Assembly: GCF_010389155.1 (NCBI RefSeq) | Contig: NC_057764.1 | Coordinates: 1,426,001 to 1,490,000 of the forward strand | Origin: Erigeron canadensis | Lineage: Eukaryota; Streptophyta; Magnoliopsida; Asterales; Asteraceae | DNA length: 64,000 bases | Direction: 5' to 3' | Part shown: positions 12,596 to 23,700 of the stretch, piece by piece | Position numbering within the stretch: the first letter of the stretch is position 1 | Layout: each line of letters starts with the position of its first letter | Translations under genes and position numbers: made by a program | Notes under the pieces: generated by a model | Told to the model about the DNA's origin: nothing | Databases searched by the model: none | What the model saw: the letters and a program-made list of their open reading frames with translations, nothing else

Positions 12596-12856
12596 TGTTA
12601 GAAATCCAAAAATAGTGATAAATTATAATTTAAGTTATTGGACTTTGTGATTGTTAAGACATGATGAAATGATTTCTAAGATTGAGGGGCTAGGAGTGTC
12701 AATTAGCTTAATTGTAGATTTAGACTATAAATACCCTCAACTCCTTAGAAATCATAAGCCTCTCCAGAAAATCACACACACTAAACACACCAAGAACACA
12801 CACACTTGAACCGCCATTGTTGAGATCGAATCAAGAACAAAAATCGTGTTATTACA
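12596..12856 (+). repeat. 3' LTR (261 bp, 47 bp shorter than the 5' LTR)
   Basis: Begins TGTTAG, ends ATTACA, followed by TSD GATAG at 12857-12861. It differs from the 5' LTR by four substitutions and lacks the 47 bp between the GAAATCATAAGCC block and the TCTCCAGAAAA block. Confidence 0.95.
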
Positions 12857-12861
12857 GATAG

Positions 12862-13540
12862 TGATGGATGGTGGTTGTCGACATTATATTGGTTCGTTGT
12901 ACTTGCGCAGAGAAGCCTTTGTCTTCTTTACCAAAAACGTATGAAAGAGAAATAGTCAAACTGTTTGATTACCAAAGATGGTTTGAGACAGTTGGTACAA
13001 CCACCATGTGACTCTTATCTTCTAGTTCTTTGAATTTCTTCCCGCTATGACTTTACAATTTTGAAAGAACCATCCGCTGATGAAGAGTAATTGGACTCGC
13101 TGATGACACACATCAACGACCAAGACTTATCAGCGATCCTAGACTCAACACTTTGTTATTCCTTTAATAATGTCCGGCTAGTAGGCTGAATATTTGTTTG
13201 AATCAATGTGATCATGTAGACGTTTATTGTTTTACTTATTTTGTTAGAATCTGTTGGAGTGTGTTTTACTGTTTATCGTAGATCATGTTTTACTAGTTCT
13301 TCATATTATTATTGGTTTTATATTCGAATATATTAGTTGACAACCGTCATTTGAGCGTCTTTTCAGAAGTACTTTTTCCGGTCATTTTTAGTTCGTTTGT
13401 TTAAGTGCGTTGTTAGACTTTAAGACTTTATCGATGGATTAAGTGGATTTATGTTTCATTCGGGCCTTATGAGCACTTAGACTTTAGAAAAATTGCACGT
13501 GGACTCGAGAACAGGAAGAAATATTAGTTGTCTTGTGGAA
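12862..13540. other. non-coding stretch between retroelements
   Basis: Right flank of the copia insertion. I see no ORF, RNA gene or terminal repeat that I can name. Part of it may belong to the gypsy LTR that follows, whose left edge I could not place. Confidence 0.4.
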
Positions 13541-14034
13541 ATGCCAAATTAAGTAAAATACTTAAAATTAAATCAACTAAAGATTTAATAAACAAATATG
13601 GTCATATTTATATCTGTTGAAAATCTATTGAAAAATTACATTTAAATATGTCAACAAAAATTAATTTACGAGTCGCGAGTATTCGTGAATTGTCGGGTCA
13701 AACTATGTTATTAAAAAGTCAAAAAAATAGGCTTAGGAGCATAATGACCTAACAAAACCTTAAAAACTTCTTCCATTCCCCCTCATTTCACACACACTCC
13801 ACCCTCACACTTCCTCCCTCCCCTATTTTTCTCTCTAGCCGCCCGATACCTCCCTCCTCCCTCTCTATTCGGATTTCACCATACAACCACCGTTCGGCCG
13901 CCACTAAACCACCATAAACCGCCGCCAACAACCATCAATCTTCTCCATTTCTTCAACTTCTTGTAGTTTTGGTTAAGGTTTGTTGGATATTCGTATGTAA
14001 ATCGGTTGTTCTTCATCAAAGTCATAATTTTTTT

Positions 14035-14074
<40 letters not shown>

Positions 14075-14267
14075 CGGCTATATTCATATATATGTATATA
14101 GATCCGTTTTCTTTTTCTTACTTATACACATAGATCTGAAAAACGTCATCCTTGATTATATAGATTGGTTTTGTATATTTATATATGTATATAAATCCGG
14201 GATTTATACAAAAATATATATATAATTCGGTTTTCTTCTTTTTCCTCCTCTCAAAAACCGTAACGTG

Positions 14268-14298
<31 letters not shown>

Positions 14299-16314
14299 TC
14301 TGTTGTGTTGTATACATATATGTAAAAGATCCGAAATCCTTGGCAAATAGATATTCTTTTCGGTTTTGATGTGAATATGGCTATATATCCGAAATCTTTA
14401 TAGATCCGAAAAGGATAAACCGAAAACCCTTGAAGTTCAAAAAGTATGAACCGAAAACCTCTTGAATCCGAAAACTTTGGTCCGAAATCCATCTTCTTGG
14501 TAAGATTTGGGATTGTAATGTGTTTTTTATTCTTGTTGAGATCCGAAAATATGTATATAAATTCGAATTAAAATAAATTCGTGATTGAAAGTTGTATTAG
14601 ATTGATTTTCGGTTAGATCTAGTTAGATCCGAGTTGTTTTAGTGATTTTTGGTCTTGAAATCGGTTATGGCTCATAAATCTACCCGAAATCTTGATTTTT
14701 GTTTGGTCAAACCACCGGTCAACGCCGGTCAAACCGGCAAGAAAATGCTTTTGATTTAAAAATTTGATTTGGGTTGTATGTTGGTGTTTAGATCTAGTTT
14801 TGGTTTGGTCAAATTTGGTCAACGATGGCTTATTGATAAGGATTAGAGTTTGGGTATTATTTTGCGTATTATGTTGGTATTTTTAGTCAAAATTAAAGTT
14901 TTTAAAATAAAGTTAAATTATATATTTTAATTAAATTGATCCCTGTTTAAAGTTAACTTTCAATTTTTATAAATGATAAAATTAATATGGATATATATAT
15001 ATATAGATATAAAGACTAAATTAATTAGTTATGTATACAAGTATTAAATTGATATAAACATATGTATATATACATACAAAGATTTATTTGATATAGACTT
15101 ATGACTATATATATATATATATATATATCCAAGGACTTTATAAATACAATACAAATCATATGACTTATCAAACTTAACATATTTTGTAAAGAGACTTTGT
15201 AAAGACAATGTACAAATTATATGACCTTCCAGACTTAATATATTTTATAATGACGTTGATACGAAGACTTGACGGGATATAAACAATAAAACATGACATT
15301 ATTAAACAAATTATTTATTTGGACAACTTAAGACATTGGACAAGACATAATGGCATTTCCTAAGACACTAGTATAAGACATGGACTTGTGCAATTAAGTA
15401 AGTACTTACTGGATGACTTGTGCATAATATAGGGCTTTTGGACAGATAGTGAGCATGTTTCAGGTGTATCTGACTGTTCGTGTTCTTGACATTGATCTAA
15501 AATACTTATACTTGTGCTGCTTTCAGGTGAGTTTTGTAGCCCCTCTTTTTACAAGTTTTGGGGTGGAAAGTATACTTACTTTATTTTTAAACGATTTTGT
15601 CGATTTCTGTTTTATGTTCAATATTGAGCCTGTACGTATAGAGTTACTTATGCCATTTGATGTGCTTTGATCTTGTTTGTATGTGTGTGATTATGTGTTT
15701 GTGTGATGTGCTTTGGACGTGCTTATTGTATGAGTTGAGACTTGGACTTAAGACTTGAGACTTGGACTAAGGCAGGTACCGTAAGACCGGACTTTGAGAC
15801 TTTGAGACTTTGGGTCTCGTGACTTTGAGACTTGTGACTTTGAGACTTGTGACATTGAGACTTGTGACGTGAGACTATTGACTGGCTATGGCATAACTCT
15901 GCTCATTATATTTTGAACAAATACTTATTTTGATTTAAATAATCGACAAAGGACTTATTTCTTTGACTAGACTTTTTGACATAAAACCTACGAACTCACC
16001 AACCTTTGTGTTGACACGTTTTAGTATACTTTTCAGGTACTCGGGTTAATCAGGGATAAAGACTGTCATGCTAGGCTTGGACTTCGGAGATTAGTGCTCC
16101 TTCATTTATTGTCAGACTTTAAGGCTAAATGCCTTGGATTATTTCTTTATAGACTTGGTTGTAATAAACTATTCTAGCACTATTATGACTTTGAACTCAT
16201 GTTTCGGGAATATATTCATTATATTCTATTTCATTTAGTAGTATCTATGTAATTCCATGTCGAGCTGTACTTTTCATGACACCTCATATTTCCGCCCAAC
16301 GGTGGGGTGTTACA
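13541..16314 (+). mobile_element. Ty3/gypsy LTR (probably solo or partial)
   Basis: The right end GGGGTGTTACA at 16304-16314 matches the reverse complement of the left end of the minus-strand gypsy LTR at 49396. The two share blocks such as ACCTACGAACTCACCAAC and CTTTTCAGGT, so they are related LTRs. The left edge is uncertain; the coordinate given is a working limit and no TSD could be matched. AT dinucleotide runs lie at about 14038-14072, 14270-14300 and 15106-15128. No internal gypsy coding region adjoins it. Confidence 0.6.
15728..15880 (+). repeat. short tandem repeat of GACTTGAGACTTG-like units in the LTR
   Basis: Repeated units built on GACTT(T)GAGACTTG, 11-13 bp each, many times in a row. 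A local minisatellite inside the gypsy LTR. Confidence 0.8.
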
Positions 16315-16316
16315 TT

Positions 16317-17985
16317 AATTCTGATGGTTGTCTATGATCATACACTAAGACTAATATGCTAGGACAGAAAACAACTAGTCGGTCTATAACTAGGAGTAAA
16401 AAGTGATTCACTTGTAACCGAAAGATCCAGAACCATAATAATTAGAATGAATAGAACATGATGCTTAACAATGTCAGACGCGATCCTTTGACTTGGAAAC
16501 GAGCACTGTGGTCATCGGAGAGAATTATTATCTGGTCATGGCTTAAGAGTCGGGTAACTTAAAGATGAACTAGTAACACAAACTTTAGGTCAATAATACT
16601 TAAACAATGATTCTAACAAGAATTTGTTTATAGGTTAGTGTGAGTCTAACGACAGCACTAGTAATTAGGTGAAGTGAATCTAACGAAAATCTGAGATGTC
16701 ATTAAGTTTCCAACAGACTAGCAAATAGGTAGAATAGTATTTGGTCGTACCATGATATCGGAGATGCCAAACAAGTATTTTAATTTAATTACTGCTATTT
16801 GCTTTTTCAAACTCTTTTCAGACTAAGCCTCTCGCTGAATAAATGGTTGCAACTTTTATCTACTTTTTAGTATTTTAATTAGTTTAAATAGGAAATCATG
16901 ACAACTCCACAACCGCTAGAATTACAAATACTACTAGATTAGGTAAAGCAACGTGTTCCTGCGAACGATCCTGTCCTTATCACTAAACTATACTACATCC
17001 GATCGGGTCTCCTGTCCGTTAAGATGTGTGTGTTTTTCATATTAACTTGTACAACATTTTATAAATTTAAACACTAAAACAAAAAACCGCATCAAGTGTT
17101 TTGGCGCCATTTCCGGGGACACGATGCATTCTTAGTTTAGTAATGTAATTCGAACCTGCTTTGTGTTTCGGCATGAAGTAGTTACTTTTCAGTATTTAGT
17201 TTAAGTCAATATGGGTTAGAAGTCAAATTAGGTTTAGTTAATTTAGCTAGTATTTTCATTTTCTTTAAAATCAAAAATCCAAAAAAAATTTTATTTCTTC
17301 GTTTCTAGTTGTTAAGATTAGATTGTTTGCATTTAGATTCATTTAGATTTATTTTGCTATCAAAGTTACTAATCGTTTTCGTGTTTTAGTGTTCATTTTT
17401 GTTCTTATTTTCTTTTTCTTTTTTAGTTTTCGTTTAGTTTGTTTCAGTTAAGATAGGTACAATGCATTGGAAAGGATTTGAGGAATCTGACTGGGGATGG
17501 AGGAAGACATAAAAAGGGCGAACAATGAGAAATTTTCCGAGCAACTGAAGCCAGCGCCGCTGGAGGATCACCAGCGCTGCTGGGAAGGTATGTGTGACCA
17601 TCTGAAACTTGAAAGACTCAATCCAGAGGAGATGAGGCTGGAAGTTGTAAGTGAAATCTCAACATGTCAAGGAGCAAAAGTGGAAAATGTAGTCGTTACG
17701 GTGAAGGAAATAAGCTTTGAAGCTACCTTCATAGTTCTAGATCTTCCATGTTACCACAAAATTCCACTAATTTTGGGAAGACCATTCTTACACTTGACAA
17801 GGGCAACTATGGACTTCGACAAAGGTGAAATTATACTAAGACAAGGATCCAAATGCGTGTTGCTAAAAGCTAGAATTATACATACTACTAAATTAGGTAA
17901 AACAACGCGTCCCTGCAAACAATCATATTCTTATCAGTAAACTATACTACATCTGATCGGGTCCCCTGTCCGTTAAAACAAAAAC
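16317..17985 (+). mobile_element. degenerate Ty3/gypsy fragment, Athila/Tat-like
   Basis: A PBS-like TTTGGCGCCATTTCCGGGGA lies at 17100-17119, close to the tRNA-Asp-type PBS of Athila/Tat elements. Upstream, 16910-17018 resembles the LTR end of such elements (CGTGTTCCTGCG, CTATACTACATC). A second diverged copy of the same ~100 bp, about 17868-17975, follows the protease remnant, so the two copies flank it as direct repeats. No integrase or RT remains. 16317-16900 shows nothing I can name. Confidence 0.55.
17497..17940 (+). pseudogene. gypsy retropepsin-domain remnant
   Basis: 147-codon open frame, too short for an intact Gag-Pol. Residues from about 50 to 125 match the aspartic-protease region of Athila/Tat-type gypsy elements, with the C-terminal strand ILGRPFL followed by ATMDFDKGEI. 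The first ~40 residues look like linker between Gag and protease. The N-terminal catalytic Asp motif is not visible, so the domain is incomplete. The frame runs into the ~100 bp direct repeat, showing a rearranged end. Confidence 0.6.
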
Positions 17986-18800
17986 CGCACCAGTTTCGCA
18001 TTTTCCCCACCCCACACCAGCTCTCCACCTTTTTCTCTTCTCTTTCTTTTCCACTCACCATACGATTAATAACTTGACTTTCTTCAACCTAATACAAATC
18101 CTAAAATTTTTACATTACCTGTAAACACAAATGGCTTTTTCTACCTAATAAAAATCCTAAAATTTCTACATTATCGGTAGACACACATAGTGATATTTTG
18201 TAGATTATAATGTCCTTTAGAAAGACACTTCATCTATTTGTAAGAAAACAAGTTTGTGCAATTGACAATCTTTCTTAAACCCTCCACTGCCACTATTATA
18301 CAAGAAAATTCTTTGGTCCCCCATCAAGTTCATGCAAGAAAATTTTGGATAATTTAAAGCAACTACAATTGCTTCTTACATTGTTTCTAATTACCATCAT
18401 TTTGATTTTTTAAGTATACCCATTTTTAACCTCTTTAACCTCCATTCACCACCAGCCAGTAAAGATATATAGATCTATATATCTATATCTCTTATCTATA
18501 TATCTATATCTTGATATGTAGATCTACGTATCTGCTATATTTTTGATATATATCTCCATATCGAATATGAAAGAAATAAAAGGTTTTTTTTTTCAAATTT
18601 GAAGGTAAATATGTATGTATATATAAAGTGTAGGTATCTATAATTATATATGAAGAAGAAGAATTCAATGAATCTCTATGATTAATTGTTAATGGTATTT
18701 ATAAGGCAACATGGGAAGAACGACTTTTGAATGGTTGGATTTTAGGAAGTTTGATGGTGAATTGGTGGTGATAGGTGTTTGTAGATTTTGTCTGATACAA
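17986..18800. other. AT-rich non-coding stretch
   Basis: No gene seen. TATATCTATATC-type simple sequence lies around 18463-18545. The left limit of the Helitron that ends at 19832 may fall in here. Confidence 0.5.
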
Positions 18801-19832
18801 TATATTCATATATATATATATATTTATATACATAATAAAACAATAGTTATATATCCTGACTTTTTAAAGCCATCCACCTCAAATTAAAATTATCTCTAAA
18901 CATGCCACATAGGATTTATCCTACGTGGCACCTCCATATTTTTTTCACACTAATAGATTTTCATTAAATAATATAATATAAGTATACATATATTTTAAAT
19001 ATGGCATATAGAAAAAGCATATATATATATATAATTTATATTTATATAAATCAAACATATATAAAAAATCACGATTAACCTTGCATGATATTTTTTAACT
19101 TTTTTATTTTAATTATAAACACTTCATAATTCATGACTCATAATCCATGATATTTTATTACCTTTTCTAATATTATTAGGTTATACACGACCAAACAATT
19201 TTGTTGTTTCTCCTTCGTTTTCTTGGCCGAAACCTTAACCAAAATTGGTTATTCTAGCCACAAAAAATGTCTATTTTATAATGATAATAGTAGTTATTTT
19301 GAGTTTTACGAATAAATTTCTTGATTGTTGGAGATAAAATACTTTATTTCCTAATTGTGTTTAGGATTATTTTTTCCCGTCACTACATAAGGTTTTTTCT
19401 CCATCTTTTGAGCATAACTGAAAGCAAAAACTATAATGATTTTCTCTTATTTATCTTATTAGTTTTTACTTATTCGTATTGTATTTATGTGTATTTTATA
19501 TGACTAAATTTTTGTCATGCTTAGTTTTTTTACTTTGTATATATTGTTTCGTTTGATGAATATATAGATTGCTACATTATCGATTTACGTTTGATTTGTT
19601 GATGATATCAAAATATCTTAGGTTAAATGTTGGTGTGTAATCACTATAATAGGTTTAGTGACTGTGATACCGACATATCAGAAAAGACAAAAGATGACCA
19701 GAGTAATCTAGGAATTAACCATTAACCATAACATAATCAATTTCAACATAATAAGCCTATAGAATAGCTACTTATTAATGCATAAAATAACTTTTTTAAC
19801 TAGTCGCGCATCGCGCGGGGTAAAATATCTAG
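18801..19832 (+). mobile_element. Helitron 3' end (5' limit uncertain)
   Basis: CTAG at 19829-19832 is preceded by the GC hairpin GTCGCGCATCGCGCGGGG (about 19803-19820) and followed by T. A 3' hairpin, a short AT spacer and CTRR inserted before T is the standard Helitron 3' terminus. The body is AT-rich and non-coding, so it would be non-autonomous. I could not fix the 5' TC end; about 18800 is a guess. Confidence 0.65.
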
Positions 19833-20105
19833 TATATAATTGCATTTTGGCCTGCGGTAATGTAATTGGGATTTTCAAAAAAAAATTTCTATGAAAGCAA
19901 GAGATGGAAAGTTTTGTTCTAAATTCTGCCTTATTCCATGAGATCTAGAAGCACTTCTGCCAAAAAAACCGGTTTCGCTTCAAACTACTAGTAATTAAGA
20001 CTAAAAGTAAGGAAGTCCTTTTCTTGACTTGGCCTGCGTTCATTATACCTACCCTCTTTTTAGAGAACTTTATTTCAATCTCAACAAAGAAATGAAAGCA
20101 TAACT

Positions 20106-20174
<69 letters not shown>

Positions 20175-20711
20175 CTTGTTTTGTTTGCATCATTTAGGGC
20201 TTTTTTTGTTCAAAAAGGAAAAAGAAGAGATAAAGCATAAAAGAAAAGAGGAAGGCAGGTATGGGTTTAAAAGACTAATTAAAGTGCTCTTACGTGAGGG
20301 GCACATGATATGTTTTAATGGAATTAAATAGACGGAATGAGTTATAGGGATGAAACTTGCAACAAAATTATGTAGTTTGGACCAATTTAACGAAAATTTT
20401 TGAAAAGGGATGTAAACCACAAAAACGGGTAAATCACATAGACGAATCTTGCAATTAAATCTTTTCAGAAATTGATGACCCTGCCTAAGAGTCAAATCGC
20501 AACAATCATCCGTGTGAAAAATGAAAAACGTCCCTAACGCCCACAAGAGAATTAAAGATTCTGTTTTTTTTTCTTAAATATAAGTTGTTACATTAATGCA
20601 AATTAATCACAAATAAAGATCACAATTAACATGTTGAGTGTACTCTTCATTAACCCACAATCTATATAACATATCTGTATTTGAAGATTATATAGATGTA
20701 ATTAAGTTGAG
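19833..20711. other. non-coding stretch downstream of SEO copy 1, with a long (AT)n run
   Basis: An uninterrupted AT dinucleotide run of about 31 repeats spans roughly 20109-20170. The minus-strand open frame at 20190-20546 has no recognisable domain and I treat it as chance. The stretch ends at the stop codon of the SEO gene and contains its 3' UTR. Confidence 0.6.
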
Positions 20712-23700
20712 TTAATCAGTGCAGCATCGGTACAAGAAAAGCCTCTCCATAGACCGTCCACATTCAGCGCAAACCACTCTGCCGGGCATATTCGCAGTGG
20801 TTTCTGGTAATATTAAACGGTTGCAATGATGTGGTGGCCAGTTTGCCTCAAGATGTTCATTTAGAATAGGTAGAAAACCTCTCTTTGTTAACTCATCCTC
20901 CCACTCTTTGTAAATAGTCAAACTTGTTAGCAAAAGATGTTCATTTAGAGCCGGTAGAAAACCTTTATTGCGTGCCTCATCCTCCCAGTCTTTGTAGTTA
21001 TTCAAGCTTCTTAAAACTGTGTCGCCATTAGCCCTTCGCATCCAGTCGTTTGAGCCCCGACATATCACGGCCCACCCCTGATCATTACTGTCATATGTAA
21101 GCATCACAATGATCTCTCTTAAGATCGGGTCTTCATCGATTGACTTCCCTTGTTGCAGCTTTGAATGCAACATGCTCTCAACGCGCACCCAAAAATACCG
21201 TATGAGGGTCAAGTCGGGCAACACGTAACTTAGGTTCTCGGATCGGATTATCTCGTTGTTTTTTCGCACTTTTTCCCTTGGGTTGCTTTTCCCAACATAC
21301 AACATCTCGAGTTGGATCGCAGCTGTACGTGCAACCACTCGTGCAGTGTTCGTGAAATTCCGTATCCATTCAATGTCCTCACCTCCATACAAACAAATAA
21401 AACTTCCTTTAGCAACCTGCAAGACCCAAAAGGCCGGTTAAGAAAACATTTAACAATAAATATAAGTGGAAGTGGATTTAAGCTATAAACATTCATGTAG
21501 TATGTATACCCAATCGAAAATCATTGGCTCGATTGAATCTGCAAGCAATTCGATCCTCCATGTTTCTTCCTTCCAAAGGTCTTCTTCCCTCAGGCTAGTA
21601 AATGGGAAAGCCAGGCTCCCCCAAATCCACATCATGTGTAGCGCGTTGGTGTTGACGATCCTTCCTTGAAGGTCCATCACAACAAGCAACGGTTTTTGGT
21701 TAAAGTGCCACACCTCCTTAATGTACTTGATCACTGCAGGTTCAAGTAATGAGGGGTGAAACACTGAATACCATGGCATCATGTTTCTTAACTCCTCAAA
21801 TTTGATTTGTCTTTCCTCGTTCCATGGTGCTGTCTTATGATTGGGCACCACTGGGAGCCATACAACCTCGTACTGGCTCTCAGACCTTGTCGGGTTTAGC
21901 TTTGCCTCACTGTACATTTGGTCCAGAACAATTATCTCTTCTGGGGGAAGGTCAAGGTCGGAAATGAGTAGCAAAACAATCTTGTTCCTTAGTATTTCTA
22001 CACTAACCTAGTTGTACACAAATATTCAATTTGAATGTTAGTCAATAATCACATTATATCTAATACAGTATATAATATATATATATATAACGAAATGATG
22101 CATACGAACACCTACTCGATTCTTTGTAGTACGTTCGTACAATGGTAGCTGATCATCCTTCAAGTAGATCAAATGCTTGAGATGCCTCGTGTTATCAATA
22201 TGTGGAGTGTCCATGATGCGAAGGATCCTTTGGTATGCTTCGGTCTGCCTATTCTCCTCTAGTTTGCAATTTCAAAAAATTTTATGAATTATATGGATTA
22301 GTCGATAAATCTACATCAGATAAGTAATCACATCTAACATTTTTTATCTTACCAATTTGTGGATAGCAAACTACTAACTGATATCTGAGGAGATCCTGGT
22401 AGTTACTGATCTTATGGGCCAAACTTGATAGTTCCCATCCGTCTGTGGTCTTAATGATATGCCTATTTAAAAAAATGTTTAATCAGTTGTACTAATCCAT
22501 TAGGCCTATCACAATAGGCTCATCGACACCCCGTCGATGAGGCCTCTATTGTGAGCGTGTCGTCGATGACCCTTGTCGTCAGTTTGTGTCAATGGGTCGA
22601 AGGGGTTGGACGAGGAGGAGGAGCGTGTGGTTTCAAAAAAAGTTTGTATTTTTTTTCAACGGCTAGTTAAGAAAATCTAGAAAAATAAACCTCCACTATA
22701 TAAATCAACTTCTATTCAATCATTCTCATGCATCTCATTCACTTCATCTCACTCAAAAAAATTGATACAAAACAACACACACTCTATACATTTCACTAAA
22801 TATGTCGAGTTCCGACGAAGTTCAGTTTCATACATTCGTAAAGATACAATAGATCCCGATACGTTAAACACTTTTGTTGCTTTTCTAGAAGATGAAGAAG
22901 CTAAGAGCTCGTCAATGGCAAACATACCAAGACCACCAAGAAGAAACGTACCCACAAACTATGTGGAAGTCGCGACACATTTATTTAATGATTACTTTGC
23001 CCCGGTACCCATTTAACCCTTTGATTATTTTCGAAGGCATTTTCGAATGCCCAAAGAAATGTTTATTCATACAGTGAAATATATACATTCCTTTAACGCA
23101 GTACAACCATTACCAAAACACTTTGCTTACTTCCACAACGCTCTAACCAACATTGCGGGTCGCCCGATTTTAAATATTTTTCAAAAATGTACTTCCGTTG
23201 TACGCCAGTTGGCTTAAGCTGCTACCGCCGACCAGTTAGATGAATATCTCGAAATGGGTACCCAAACGGCATACGAGTCATTGAACTACTTCTGCAAATG
23301 TGTTATTGAATTATATCACTCAGAGTTTTTAAGAATACCGACACAAGAAGATGTTGACAGATTGACCGCTAAACACGAGGTGGTGCATCGTTTTCCGGGT
23401 ATGCTTGGAAGCATTGATTGTATGCATTGGGCTTGGGGAAACTGCCCAACCGCATGGCAAGGCCAATACACTCGTGGAGACAAAGGACATATGAGGATTA
23501 TGCTTGAAGGGGTTTCTTGATATGATTTGTGGATTCGGCATGCTTATGTTGGACCCTCCGGTTCGAACAACGACATCAATGTCCTCAATGAATCTAACTT
23601 GTTCGACCTTCAGCAAGATAATACTCCCGGGTGAATTTCACCGCTAATGGCCAAGAGTTTACAAATTGGGTGCTATCTAGCTGACGGTATCTATCCAAAA

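Larger units (their letters stand above)
1039..12856 (+). mobile_element. complete but defective Ty1/copia LTR retrotransposon, Sirevirus-like
   Basis: Both LTRs begin TGTTAG and end TTACA and are flanked by the 5 bp target duplication GATAG (1034-1038 and 12857-12861). Order: LTR, initiator-Met-type primer binding site, 1.3 kb leader, gag, long Gag extension, protease, integrase, reverse transcriptase, RNase H, 2.8 kb non-coding tail, polypurine tract, LTR. Integrase before RT makes it Ty1/copia. The large size, long coiled Gag extension, TQT motifs and several PPT-like AGGGGGAG motifs before the 3' LTR fit the Sirevirus lineage, as I recall it; the 0.3 kb LTRs are short for that group. Coding capacity is lost through in-frame stops near 2703, 4230, 6863, 8743 and 9376, frameshifts near 5650 and 8578, and a deletion near 9741. 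The LTRs differ by 4 substitutions over 261 aligned bases plus one 47 bp gap. Confidence 0.95.

Noticed and set aside
20190..20546. 118-residue minus-strand ORF
   Set aside because: Hydrophobic, no domain, AT-rich context beside an (AT)n run; codon use looks random.
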